From positions 5,084,001 through 5,148,000 of the forward strand of contig NZ_CP139965.1 of assembly GCF_034424375.1 (NCBI RefSeq): a DNA stretch of 64,000 nucleotides, in the 5' to 3' direction. The translations under genes and the position numbers were made by a program. Shown piece after piece: positions 36,501 through 44,428 of the stretch. Origin of the DNA: Paraburkholderia kururiensis (GTDB taxonomy: Bacteria; Pseudomonadota; Gammaproteobacteria; Burkholderiales; Burkholderiaceae). The notes under the pieces are model-generated. The model did not search any database. It was not told the origin of the DNA and worked only from the letters and a program-made list of their open reading frames with translations. The first letter of the stretch is position 1. Each line of letters opens with the position of its first letter.

Positions 36501-37740
36501 GCAGATGTACTTCCACGCGAATTCGACGGCTGCGGACTCGCTCGCCGTGGGCGCGGAATCCATCGCCGTGGGCCCGACCACGGTGGTGAACGGCGACAAC
36601 GGCGTGGGCATGGGCAACGGCGCCATCGTGGATGCGACGGCGCCCGGCGGCGTGGCGATCGGCCAGGCATCGAGCGCGGCGCAGGCCGATGCCATCGCGC
36701 TCGGCAGCGGCAGCCTCGCGGGCGGCGCGCAGTCCATCGCGCAGGGCGCCAATTCGAGCGCGGCGAACGCGGGCAGCATCGCGATCGGCTCGGGTGCACG
36801 CAGCAGCGCCGTCGATGCCATCGCGTTCGGCTCCGGCGCGAGCGCCACCATGGCGAGCAGCATCGCGCTGGGCGCGGGTTCGCTCACGACCGTTGGCGCG
36901 CTCAGCAACTACGTGGCGTATGGGCTGAGCAGCCCGCAGTCGTCGGCCGGTGAAATCAACGTGGGCAACCGGCAGATCACGGGGCTCGCGCCCGGGCGTC
37001 TGGGCACGGATGCCGTCAACGTCTCGCAGCTCGATGCCGTGGCCTCGCAGCTCACCACGCTCATCAACCAGAGCACCTCGAACAGCGGCGGCAGCTACAC
37101 GTCCACGCCGGGCACGGGTAGCACCACGGGGCCGTCGTCGACGGGCTCGAACTCGTCCGCAGGCGGGTCCGGCGCGGTGGCATCGGGCTCGAACAGCACG
37201 GCGGTGGGCAACGGCTCGCAGGCCACCGGCAGTGGTTCGACGGTGGTGGGCACGGGCGCGACGTCGTCGGGCAGCGGGTCTGCGGCCATCGGCGCGGGCA
37301 GCGACGACGGCGGCCGTTCGAACGTGGTGGCCGTGGGCTCCACGAACTCCACGCGCCAGGTCATCAACGTGGCGGCGGGCACGGCATCGACGGACGCCGT
37401 GAACGTGGGCCAGTTGAACGCGAGCGTGAGCAATGCGCTCTCCCAGGCGAACAGCTACACGGACAGCCAGGTGGCCGGCCTGCGCAACAGCCTCGACTCG
37501 TACCGCCGCGACGCCGACGGCGGCACCGCTACCGCGATGGCCGTAGCCGGCCTGCCGCAGCCGTCCGGTCCCGGCAAGAGCATGGTCTCGATTGCGGGCA
37601 GCGTGTATCGCGGCCAGTCGGGCCAGGCGCTCGGCATCTCGACCATTTCCGAGAACAACCACTGGATCTACAAGGCGGCCGTCTCCACCAATACGCGCGG
37701 CACCTATGGCGCTGTGGTGAGCGCGGGCTACCAGTGGTAA
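33505..37740 (+). CDS. Trimeric autotransporter adhesin (YadA/Hia type)
   Basis: 1411-residue surface adhesin (type Vc secretion). It begins with an extended signal region MNRTYRTVWNAALGAFVAAS; the hydrophobic core ends in APSAHA, cleavage near residue 78. Residues about 80-640 are head repeats of the AxGxxAxAxGxxSxA type that form left-handed beta-rolls. Neck/stalk modules of the type IQNVAAGQLSQASTDAVNGS appear near residues 670 and 810. Related modules follow near 965 (RQLTNVADGTQSQDAV), 1155 (RQITGLAPGRLGTDAVN) and 1280 (RQVINVAAGTASTDAVN). The last 75 residues are a YadA anchor (final aromatic residue Trp in VVSAGYQW). Two stalk-head units are duplicated. A Ser/Gly/Thr-rich linker lies near residue 1195-1215. 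Confidence 0.93.
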   Translation: MNRTYRTVWNAALGAFVAASELDRAHGKGKSGGTVNVCNEGAHGSADAARHHGRAVPPLAAAALVLLGSGLAAPSAHAQFALDGGTASGSTSAIAIGVGSTASQQNATALGNLAVATGISASALGPGALASGNNATAVGINSTASTTGTVAVGLSAVASQASAVAIGSNSVASGPNSAALGYLASATAQGAAAYGTSAAATGLNSAALGPGAKASNTSSSALGAFANASGSAAVAAGAANASGDSSFAGGAGSTASGDHAVALGPSSTAAGGTSVAIGNQSITTAAGAAGVAVGSGTMVSGASGVAIGVNSGASGTGAIAIGVGGTAGVPGSGTQATGNFAISMGHNTIAGGASAQAYGDGATASGDSSVAVGVGAVTSGLSSSAFGNLAKATGTSAVALGAGANATVDNTSALGLNASATATSATALGAGSHATALNATGLGINALATATQATALGGSTTASAGNATAVGYTAVASAAGATAMGIGSQALATMTVAFGANNIVAAAAGTGAIAGGHNSQVTSGTGAVALGEGQTASGNGAVAIGDPNSAIGNGALAMGANNTANGQGAIALGNSNVATGQGSVALGNASQANSAGSVALGDTAVVQAAASRGLALGSGATTSVANSVALGASSTTTTATPTSGTTIGGVSYSFAGASPAGVVSVGAPGAERQIQNVAAGQLSQASTDAVNGSQLYATNQQVTANTTAIDNINNGGGIKYFHANSTLADSSATGTDSIAVGGNTQSTAANAVAVGSNAIASVANSVALGAGSTTTAATPTPNTTIGGVSYSFAGGAPAGVVSVGTAGSTRQIQNVAAGQLTQTSTDAVNGSQLYATNQQVTANTTAIDNINNGAGIKYFHATSTLADSQATGTDSVAIGPAAVSAGTSSLAAGNGASAQSANSLALGTQSSVSVADGVAIGSGSISDRAVVSGIGSIANGTHSIPYNTSDRTLLGAVSFGNASTNTYRQLTNVADGTQSQDAVTVRQLAGALSSFAVTGQMYFHANSTAADSLAVGAESIAVGPTTVVNGDNGVGMGNGAIVDATAPGGVAIGQASSAAQADAIALGSGSLAGGAQSIAQGANSSAANAGSIAIGSGARSSAVDAIAFGSGASATMASSIALGAGSLTTVGALSNYVAYGLSSPQSSAGEINVGNRQITGLAPGRLGTDAVNVSQLDAVASQLTTLINQSTSNSGGSYTSTPGTGSTTGPSSTGSNSSAGGSGAVASGSNSTAVGNGSQATGSGSTVVGTGATSSGSGSAAIGAGSDDGGRSNVVAVGSTNSTRQVINVAAGTASTDAVNVGQLNASVSNALSQANSYTDSQVAGLRNSLDSYRRDADGGTATAMAVAGLPQPSGPGKSMVSIAGSVYRGQSGQALGISTISENNHWIYKAAVSTNTRGTYGAVVSAGYQW
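35374..36134 (+). repeat. Two tandem 138-codon units in the adhesin gene
   Basis: The segments starting at 35374 and 35788 are near-identical over about 345 nt, offset by exactly 414 bp (138 codons). Both include GVSYSFAG, the IQNVAAGQL neck, STDAVNGSQLYATNQQV and KYFHA. They are in frame, so recombination could shorten or lengthen the protein. Confidence 0.85.
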
Positions 37741-37826
37741 AGGCGAGTGGTAAGCACGAGTGACAAGCGCGAGGCGAGCCGATGCGAAACCTGAAACGGA
37801 ATGACAGACGGAATAACAAGCGAACC

Positions 37827-38627
37827 ATGAAATCTCAACAGGCTGTACTGCTTTCGGTGTGCCTTGTGGCTGCCGTCGCCATCGAAGGGTGCGCGGTGCC
37901 TCACACGCCGCCGCAGTTTCCGGACGCCGCGTCCGCGTCGCCGGCGGGCGGCACGTTCGTGAACGTGGCGAACCTGCGCAACGTGAGCACGGGGCTCAAC
38001 AAGGACCAGCTCTACGATCTGATCGGGCCGCCGCAGTTTCACGAGTGGTTCGTGGGCAACCACGTGTGGAACTACCTGTTCAACTTCCGTCGCGGCGATC
38101 AGGTGATGTCGTGCCAGTACCAGGTGCAGTTCGACAAGGACATGCGCGTGAGCGGCACGTACTGGCGCGACCCGCAGTGCGCCGACTTCGTGCGCGAGAC
38201 CGCTGCGCCGGCCGCGCCCGCCGCCGACGCGGCGAAGCCCGCGCCGCTCGACGAGTTCACGATTCAGGGCGAGGCGCTGTTTCCGTTCGGCAAGTCGAGC
38301 CTCGATTCGATGCTGCCGGGCGGCCGCGCCGACCTGGACGCGGCCATCGCGAAGATTCGCACCGAGGACGGCGTGACGCGCATCGACGTGGTGGGCCACA
38401 CCGACCGCATCGGTTCGGAAGAGCGCAACCGCGTGCTTTCGCAGGCGAGAGCCGAAACCGTGAAGCGCTATTTCGTGGCGCACGGGCTCGACGCGCAACG
38501 CGTTCGCGCCGAAGGCGTGGGCTCGTCGCAGCCGGTCTCGCATTGCCCGCCGGGGCAATCGGCTGCCGTGATTGCCTGTCTGCAGGCGGACCGGCGCGTG
38601 ACGATCACGGTGTACGGGCAGCGCTAG
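37827..38627 (+). CDS. OmpA-family lipoprotein with SmpA/BamE-like domain
   Basis: 266-residue envelope protein. The signal ends in a lipobox-like IEGC (VAAVAIEGCAV), so it is probably lipid-anchored. Residues about 45-120 (VANLRNVSTGLNKDQLYDLIGPP) resemble the SmpA/OmlA/BamE fold. The C-terminal OmpA-like peptidoglycan-binding domain has FPFGKSSLDSM, VVGHTDRIGSEERN and SQARAETVKRYF. It follows the adhesin gene by 86 nt; downstream OmpA lipoproteins of this type are common next to trimeric autotransporters and may help anchor or assemble them. ATG 37827 is preferred over ATG 37782 because the longer form has a very basic extension before the signal. Confidence 0.82.
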   Translation: MKSQQAVLLSVCLVAAVAIEGCAVPHTPPQFPDAASASPAGGTFVNVANLRNVSTGLNKDQLYDLIGPPQFHEWFVGNHVWNYLFNFRRGDQVMSCQYQVQFDKDMRVSGTYWRDPQCADFVRETAAPAAPAADAAKPAPLDEFTIQGEALFPFGKSSLDSMLPGGRADLDAAIAKIRTEDGVTRIDVVGHTDRIGSEERNRVLSQARAETVKRYFVAHGLDAQRVRAEGVGSSQPVSHCPPGQSAAVIACLQADRRVTITVYGQR

Positions 38628-38811
38628 GCGGCGTTTGCGTCGGGGCTTCGTGGCCGCTTTGGGGCGGCTTTTGAGGGGGCGCTTGGGAGCGCCACCCGGC
38701 ACCCGGGGCAGTACTTCATCTCATCCCGGACTCCACAGGAACGTGCGTTGCTGCATCGCACGACGCGCGGGCGGCACTGCTCGCGCACACTTTCCACCGG
38801 AGCCCTCCACG

Positions 38812-39384
38812 ATGAATACGCCCCAGCAGGAATACGCGGCCGACTTGCCTCAGCCGGCGCAGTCCGTCCTTGCTTCGTTGACCGATGTCGCCGATAAGGC
38901 TTTTTCCGGCGTCGAGCGGTTCGCGCAACTCAATCTCCAGACCCTCAGAACGAGCCTGGCCGAACAGCAGGCGCTCGCGCAGTCGATGCTCGACACGCAG
39001 TCGCCCGAAATCGTCTTCGTCTGGCAATCCGCGCAGGCACAGGCCTCATTCGCGAAGAGCTTCTCGTATTGGCGCCATGTGAACCGCATTCATGTCGAGA
39101 CGCTCGCCGATACGGCCTCCGCAGGGCTGCAAACGCTCGCGGCCTGCACGCAACGCCTCGAATCCGCGTGGGGCGCGCTGGCGCGTGCGGCCATCGGGCA
39201 GAAAGAGTCAGCGGGCGTCCCCGCGGTACTGCCATCCACGGCGCTGATCGATCCCGCGAGCCCTTCCGAAGCCGGCCCCAGCGGCGCGGGCCGGCGCAAG
39301 GTGCAGATCGTGGACGGCGAAGGCAAGGTGGTGTCGTCGGTCTCGACGGAAAAAACGAACGGCACGCACACGGAAGAATCGTGA
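38812..39384 (+). CDS. Phasin-family protein
   Basis: 190-residue soluble helical protein. The core (SLTDVADKAFSGVERFAQLNLQTLRTSLAEQQALAQSM) has the amphipathic pattern of phasins that coat polyhydroxyalkanoate granules. The C-terminal 45 residues are polar and variable. ATG 38812 follows the sequence ACCGGAGCCCTCCACG. No pha genes are adjacent. Phasin family is a good fit; a direct role in PHA is inference. Confidence 0.72.
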   Translation: MNTPQQEYAADLPQPAQSVLASLTDVADKAFSGVERFAQLNLQTLRTSLAEQQALAQSMLDTQSPEIVFVWQSAQAQASFAKSFSYWRHVNRIHVETLADTASAGLQTLAACTQRLESAWGALARAAIGQKESAGVPAVLPSTALIDPASPSEAGPSGAGRRKVQIVDGEGKVVSSVSTEKTNGTHTEES

Positions 39385-39545
39385 CGCGGCTCGCCCGTGC
39401 GCCGGCCCCGGTGCAACGTTTCAGATCGAACGCGCATGACCCGCAGCAGGAACGCGCACTGCTGAAAGACACGCATGCGGCGAGGGCGCACGAGGGCCGC
39501 ATCTGCACGAAGCGCGCCCCGCCGCGCACTGCAAAGGAGATCCAG

Positions 39546-39971
39546 ATGACTACCGCATCGCAATGCATGACGCGCGACGCCATTACCGTGGGCGCGTCGG
39601 ACACCATCCGCCAGGCCGCGATGATGATGGCCGACCTCAAGGTGGGCTCGCTGCCCGTATGCGACGGACAGAAACTGATCGGCACCGTGACGGACCGCGA
39701 TATCGCCGTGCGGGCCGTGGCCGAGGGCATCGAGCCCACCGCGCCCGTGCGCGAGATCGCGAGCCAACCGCTGCAATGGTGCTATGAAGACGACGACATC
39801 GAAGACGTGAAGCACAAGATGGCCGATGCGCAAATTCGCCGCGTTCCCGTGCTCGATCGGGAAAAACGGCTCGTAGGCATCGTGGCGCTCGGCGACGTGG
39901 CGAGCGGCGATGGCGCAAACGCAGGCGCCACGCTGAAGGCGGTTTCGCAGCCCGCCCGGCCGGATCGCTGA
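39546..39971 (+). CDS. CBS-domain pair protein
   Basis: 141-residue soluble protein made of two CBS motifs (CMTRDAITVGASDTIRQAA and IEDVKHKMADAQIRRVPVLD), which usually bind adenine nucleotides and act as sensors. Start at ATG 39546 has GGAG 7 nt upstream. It lacks any other domain; its target protein is unknown. Single-gene unit 161 nt after the phasin gene. Confidence 0.88.
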   Translation: MTTASQCMTRDAITVGASDTIRQAAMMMADLKVGSLPVCDGQKLIGTVTDRDIAVRAVAEGIEPTAPVREIASQPLQWCYEDDDIEDVKHKMADAQIRRVPVLDREKRLVGIVALGDVASGDGANAGATLKAVSQPARPDR

Positions 39972-40446
39972 AGCGGGCGAAGCGTCGCTCGTGTGCGGCA
40001 GGAAGTGCGACGGGTAACGTGTGAAAGCGCACAGACGGGTAGGGTAAAGGCCGGCCAGGGAAGGCGTCGGCAGCCACGACGGGAACGACGAGCCGAGGCC
40101 GCGGCCAGCAGGCAACGCAGAACCAACGCAGAAGGAACACGGCGAGGACGGCGAGTGGGCTGCAAAAAATTACTGTGCGGCGCGGGCGCGAAGCTAACAT
40201 AAAATAGCGCGCATCCTTTAACGGGGGCCGCATGCGAGGCAAGCACGCCATTACCCCTCACCCAAGCCTCGGTCAGCCCAGATACCCGGCCCACTTCGCC
40301 GCACGAAGCGCGGCCGTGTGCCACGCGGTGCGCGAGGCATCGGGCGGTGGCGCTGTTCATCACGATTCAGCCAGAAAGCAGAAGCGGTCCGATCAGGTCG
40401 CATGGCCTCCGCCCCAGAGCGGGTGCGACATGTACATGGAGATGCC
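39972..40446. other. Leader region of the CheB-CheR-kinase gene
   Basis: About 475 nt. A -10-like TAAAAT lies at 40200-40205 without a good -35. A 72-codon open frame (40232-40450, listed separately) fills the right part. The rest shows nothing recognisable. Confidence 0.5.
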
Positions 40447-40450
40447 GTGA
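40232..40450 (+). CDS. Possible 72-aa upstream ORF overlapping the kinase start
   Basis: ATG 40232, preceded by a G-run, opens a frame that ends with a TGA at 40448-40450 overlapping the GTG start of the large kinase gene (GTGA). No family is recognisable in the product (begins MRGKHAITPHPSLGQ). Such frames arise by chance in GC-rich DNA, so this is a low-confidence call. Confidence 0.25.
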   Translation: MRGKHAITPHPSLGQPRYPAHFAARSAAVCHAVREASGGGAVHHDSARKQKRSDQVAWPPPQSGCDMYMEMP

Positions 40451-43400
40451 CTTCTACTTCCGACTTTCCTGTCGCCGGTGTGGGCGCTTCGGCCGGCGGC
40501 GTCGAAGCGCTGGAGGGCTTCTTTCGCGGCGTGCCTGACGCACCGGGCCTCGCCTTCGTCGTCGTCACGCATCTGCCGCGCGGCCGCGAAAGCATGCTGC
40601 ACGACATCGTGCGCCGCTATACCTCGCTGCCCGTGCATGTCGTGGAGAACGGCATGCCCGTCGAGGTCGATCACGTCTACGTGCTGGGCACCGACGCCTT
40701 GCTCTCGCTCGAAGACGGTTGCCTGCGGCTCGTACCGCAGGAACTCGCGCACCGCGAGCGCAGGCCTATCGACCGGTTCTTCAGCTCGCTCGCCATCGAC
40801 CGGAACGAACTGGCCGCAGGCGTCGTGCTTTCCGGCGGCGACCACGACGGCACACTCGGCATCAAGGCGATCAAGGAGCGCGGCGGCCTCACGCTCGCGC
40901 AGGCGCCCAACGGTTTCGGGCCCGGGCATCCGGACATGCCCGAGAGCGCCATCTCGTCGGGGCTCGTGGACTTCGCGATACCCGCCGGTCAGATGGGCGG
41001 CAAGCTCGCGGAGTTCGCGCGCGGACTCTCCTTCCTCGACGACGTCATCCTCAACCCCGAACGCGAGACCGAACGGCAACAACTGGACGACACGCGCCGC
41101 GAGATCTACGCCGTGTTGCGCAACCAGGTGGGTCACGATTTCAGCGGCTACAAGGTGAAGACCTTCGTTCGCCGCGTGCAGCGGCGCATGCAGGTGTTGC
41201 AGATCGAAACACCGCAAGCCTATCTCGAGCGTCTGCGCGAAGACCCGCAGGAAGTGAGCGCGCTTTTTCGCGACCTGCTCATCAACGTGACGAGCTTCTT
41301 TCGCGACGCCGAAGCGTTCGATGGGCTCGCGACCCAGGTGGTGCCGAAGCTCTTCGAGCAGCGCGGCCCCGACGAACCGGTACGCGTGTGGGTGCCGGGC
41401 TGCGCCACGGGCGAAGAGGTCTATTCGATCGCGATGCTGCTGCGCGAGTACATGGAGCGCACCGGCACGACGCGCCGCGCGCAGATCTTCGCGACCGACA
41501 TCGACGAACGCGCGCTCATGGTGGCGCGTGCCGCCCGCTATCCCGAAACCCTGCTCGAAGGCGTGAGCCCCGAGCGTCGCAATCGCTTCTTTGTGCCTGA
41601 CGGCGGCAGCTACATGGTCGCGAAGCAAATTCGCGACATGTGCATCTTCTCGCCGCACAGCGTGATTCGCGACCCGCCTTTCTCGCGCATCGACCTTGTC
41701 TCGTGCCGCAACCTGCTGATCTACTTCGGCACGGAAGTGCAGAACCAGGTCATTCCGACCTTCTACTACGCGCTGCGGCCCGACGGCTTCCTCTTTCTCG
41801 GCACTTCGGAAAACGTCACGCAGTTCGAAGAGATGTTCGCGCCCGTCGACAAGAAGTGCCGCATTTTCCGGCGCAAAACCGACATCGCGCCGCAGGTGCG
41901 CCTGCCCGTGATGGTCTCGGCCATGCGCGCGGGCAACCTCTCCGACTTCACGCCCACGCGCTCGCCTGTGGGCGGCGTTGCGCTGCGCCAGCTCGTGGAC
42001 AACCAGATGCTGGAGCGCTTCACGCCGCCGCACGTGCTCGTGAGCAGCAGCGGCGACGTGCTCTATTTCTCGGGCCGCACCGGCAAATATCTGGAGGCCG
42101 CGCCTGGCGTGCCCACGCGTCAGCTGATCTCGATGGCCCGCAAGGGCCTTGGGCTCGATCTGCGCACGACGTTTCGCGAAGCGGTGGAGTCGGGCCGCAC
42201 GGTGACGCGCGACGGCGTGACGGTAGAAGCCGACGACGGCCGCGTGCAGTTGATCAGCCTGACCGTGGAGCCGCTCGTCGAGCACACGGTGGGCGAGCCG
42301 ATGTACCTCGTGGTCTTCGCGGACCAGGGGCCCATTCTGAGCCGCGACGAGGCGCTCGCGCGCGCCCACGCGGCGCACAGCGGCAACGCGCAGCAGACCG
42401 AGCAGGAGCTGCGCGATACGCGCGAACGTCTGCAATCGATGATCGAGGAGTACGAGACCGCGCTCGAAGAACTCAAGTCGTCGAACGAGGAACTCGTTTC
42501 GGTCAACGAAGAATTGCAGTCGTCGAACGAGGAACTGGAGGCGTCGAAGGAGGAACTGGTCTCGGTCAACGAGGAGCTGCACACCGTCAACGCGGAACTC
42601 AGCGGCAAGATCGAGGCGCTCGACCGCGCGAACAGCGATTTGCAGAACCTGTTCGAGAGCACGTCGGTGGCTACGGTGTTTCTCGATAGCCGTCTCGTGA
42701 TTCGCAGCTTCACGCCCGCGATGGCCCGCATCTACAGCATTCGCGCGAGCGATTGCGGGCGGCCCATTACAGAGCTGGCCACACGCTTCAAGCTCGACGC
42801 GTTCGCAGACGACATCCACAAGGTGCTCGAATCGCAGATCGTGATGGAGCGGCGCATCAGCAGCGTCGACAACACCCAGCACTATCTCGTGCGGCTCGCG
42901 CCGTACCGCAACGGAAACCGGCAGACGGACGGCGTGGTGGTCTCGTTCGTCGACGTGACCGGCATGGTGCACGCGGAAGAGCGCCAGACCATGCTGATCG
43001 GCGAGTTGCAGCATCGCACGCGCAATCTGCTTTCGGTCATCCAGTCCATCGCGCAGCAGACCTTCGACGCGGGCGCCGCGCGCGATACGTTCCTCGACCG
43101 TCTCGCCGCGCTGGGGCGCCTGCAAGGCATGCTGGGCGAAGCACACGGCGAGATGATCGACCTCACCGACATCGTGCGGCTGGAGTTCAAAACGCTGGGC
43201 GTGAGCGACGGCGGGCCGTTGAGCGTGGCGGGGCCGCCCGTGCCGCTCGGCTTCAGCGGCGTGCAGACGGTGGCGCTGGTGCTGCACGAACTCGCGACGA
43301 ACGCGGTGAAGTACGGCGCGCTCAAAGACCCCGGCGCAAAACTCGAGATTCGCTGGGCGCTCGAAGAGCGCGACGCGCGCGGCACGTGTCTCGTGATCGA

Positions 43401-43617
43401 CTGGAAGGAGTCGGGCGTGGGTGTTGCGCCTGATTCGAGCAAGCAGGGCTTTGGCCGCAAGCTGATCGAGAAGGCGCTCACGTTCACGCTGCGCGCGCAG
43501 ACCGATCTCGTGTTCAACCGGGACGGCATCGCCTGCCACATCGAAATTCCGCTCGCGAGCCTGAGCGCGCGCGGCGACGAGGACTCGGAGGCAACCAGCC
43601 ATGAAGGAGCAGCTTGA
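40447..43617 (+). CDS. CheB-CheR-PAS-HWE histidine kinase fusion
   Basis: Multi-domain signalling protein of 1056 residues. It opens with a CheB-type methylesterase domain (GASAGGVEAL with Ser, THLPRGRES with His, SGGDHDGT with Asp). Next is a CheR-type methyltransferase (VWVPGCATGEEVYSIAMLL, RNLLIYF). A long coiled coil follows (SSNEELVSVNEELQSSNEEL), then a PAS domain, and last an HWE/HisKA2 kinase core (LIGELQHRTRNLLSVIQSIAQQ, LHELATNAVKYGAL). Start GTG 40447 has GGAG 5 nt upstream; ATG 40402 is an alternative with a weaker site. It overlaps the next gene by 17 nt. Fused proteins of this class sense and reset signals outside classical chemotaxis; the stimulus is unknown. Confidence 0.9.
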   Translation: MTSTSDFPVAGVGASAGGVEALEGFFRGVPDAPGLAFVVVTHLPRGRESMLHDIVRRYTSLPVHVVENGMPVEVDHVYVLGTDALLSLEDGCLRLVPQELAHRERRPIDRFFSSLAIDRNELAAGVVLSGGDHDGTLGIKAIKERGGLTLAQAPNGFGPGHPDMPESAISSGLVDFAIPAGQMGGKLAEFARGLSFLDDVILNPERETERQQLDDTRREIYAVLRNQVGHDFSGYKVKTFVRRVQRRMQVLQIETPQAYLERLREDPQEVSALFRDLLINVTSFFRDAEAFDGLATQVVPKLFEQRGPDEPVRVWVPGCATGEEVYSIAMLLREYMERTGTTRRAQIFATDIDERALMVARAARYPETLLEGVSPERRNRFFVPDGGSYMVAKQIRDMCIFSPHSVIRDPPFSRIDLVSCRNLLIYFGTEVQNQVIPTFYYALRPDGFLFLGTSENVTQFEEMFAPVDKKCRIFRRKTDIAPQVRLPVMVSAMRAGNLSDFTPTRSPVGGVALRQLVDNQMLERFTPPHVLVSSSGDVLYFSGRTGKYLEAAPGVPTRQLISMARKGLGLDLRTTFREAVESGRTVTRDGVTVEADDGRVQLISLTVEPLVEHTVGEPMYLVVFADQGPILSRDEALARAHAAHSGNAQQTEQELRDTRERLQSMIEEYETALEELKSSNEELVSVNEELQSSNEELEASKEELVSVNEELHTVNAELSGKIEALDRANSDLQNLFESTSVATVFLDSRLVIRSFTPAMARIYSIRASDCGRPITELATRFKLDAFADDIHKVLESQIVMERRISSVDNTQHYLVRLAPYRNGNRQTDGVVVSFVDVTGMVHAEERQTMLIGELQHRTRNLLSVIQSIAQQTFDAGAARDTFLDRLAALGRLQGMLGEAHGEMIDLTDIVRLEFKTLGVSDGGPLSVAGPPVPLGFSGVQTVALVLHELATNAVKYGALKDPGAKLEIRWALEERDARGTCLVIDWKESGVGVAPDSSKQGFGRKLIEKALTFTLRAQTDLVFNRDGIACHIEIPLASLSARGDEDSEATSHEGAA

Positions 43618-43990
43618 TCAACCGCTCAAAGGGCGGCGCGTACTGGTGGTGGAAGACGAATACCTCGTCGCCGAGGCGCTTTCGGCGGTGCTCGAACAGG
43701 CCGGCGCAAGCGTGCTCGGCCCTATCGGCTGGGCCGAGGAAGCGCTCTCGTTCGTGCAGAGCGACGGCGACTCCATCGACAGCGCCGTGGTGGACGTCAA
43801 CCTGCACGGCGAGACGTCGTACCAGACCGTGGACGCGCTCGCCACGCGCAACGTCCCGTTCGTGCTCGTGACGGGCTACGAGCACGACGCCATCGCGGAC
43901 GGCTATCGCGGCTATCCGCGCTGCCAGAAGCCGTTCAACGTGAACGCGCTGCTCAAGGCGCTCGCGAAGGGCGCCGGGCGCGAGCATTAG
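43601..43990 (+). CDS. Single-domain response regulator
   Basis: 129-residue stand-alone receiver. Acidic residues VVEDEYLV near residue 18, phospho-acceptor Asp in SAVVDVNLHGE (about residue 66) and Lys in RCQKPFNVNALL. No output domain. The ATG lies inside the end of the kinase gene (17-nt overlap), which strongly suggests it is that kinase's phosphate target, as is usual for HWE kinases with single-domain partners. Confidence 0.9.
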   Translation: MKEQLDQPLKGRRVLVVEDEYLVAEALSAVLEQAGASVLGPIGWAEEALSFVQSDGDSIDSAVVDVNLHGETSYQTVDALATRNVPFVLVTGYEHDAIADGYRGYPRCQKPFNVNALLKALAKGAGREH

Positions 43991-44145
43991 CGCCGCGCGC
44001 CTAGGGCCGCCCTGTAGCTCTTTCAAGCGCCTCGAAGAATTTCCCCCCTCGTTGCCCGACGTTTCGGCGTGCCCGCACGCGGCACGCCGCTTGCGGCGCC
44101 TCTCGCCATCTACCCACGCATCGACTCACGAAAGGGGCGAGGCCC

Positions 44146-44391
44146 ATGACAGCACGTACAGCACGTTCTCCCGCAGACGAAGCCGATCCGGCCCGCCGTT
44201 CGCCGCGCGAAGGCGACGACGTATCCGTGGACCGCGACGGCCGGGTGCAGCAAAAGCCGCACGGCAACATGGACGAAACCATGATTCCGCAGAAGCCCGA
44301 GCCCGGCAAAGGCCCGTATGCGCCGGCCCGCGGACACCTCGACGACCCGAAGGACATCGAGCCGCCCGGCAAGGGCGACCTGCCGGCATGA
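44146..44391 (+). CDS. Small hydrophilic hypothetical protein
   Basis: 81-residue, highly polar protein, rich in Asp, Glu, Arg, Pro and Gly (for example DVSVDRDGRVQQKPHGN and GHLDDPKDIEPPGKGDLPA), with no membrane segment or cysteine. Probably disordered. A GAGG-containing ribosome-binding site precedes ATG 44146. No family recognised. Located 37 nt before the decarboxylase-like gene in the same direction, so possibly co-transcribed. Confidence 0.6.
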   Translation: MTARTARSPADEADPARRSPREGDDVSVDRDGRVQQKPHGNMDETMIPQKPEPGKGPYAPARGHLDDPKDIEPPGKGDLPA

Positions 44392-44428
44392 ACCACGCCG
44401 GCGCGTTCGAACACACGGAGCCCAGCGC

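Noticed and set aside
34261..37662. Several long frames antisense to or overlapping the adhesin
   Set aside because: They follow the repeat pattern of the adhesin DNA and have no own start signals or motifs.
40393..43602. Open frame of over 1000 codons antisense to the CheB-CheR kinase
   Set aside because: Shadow of the real gene with no domain signature.
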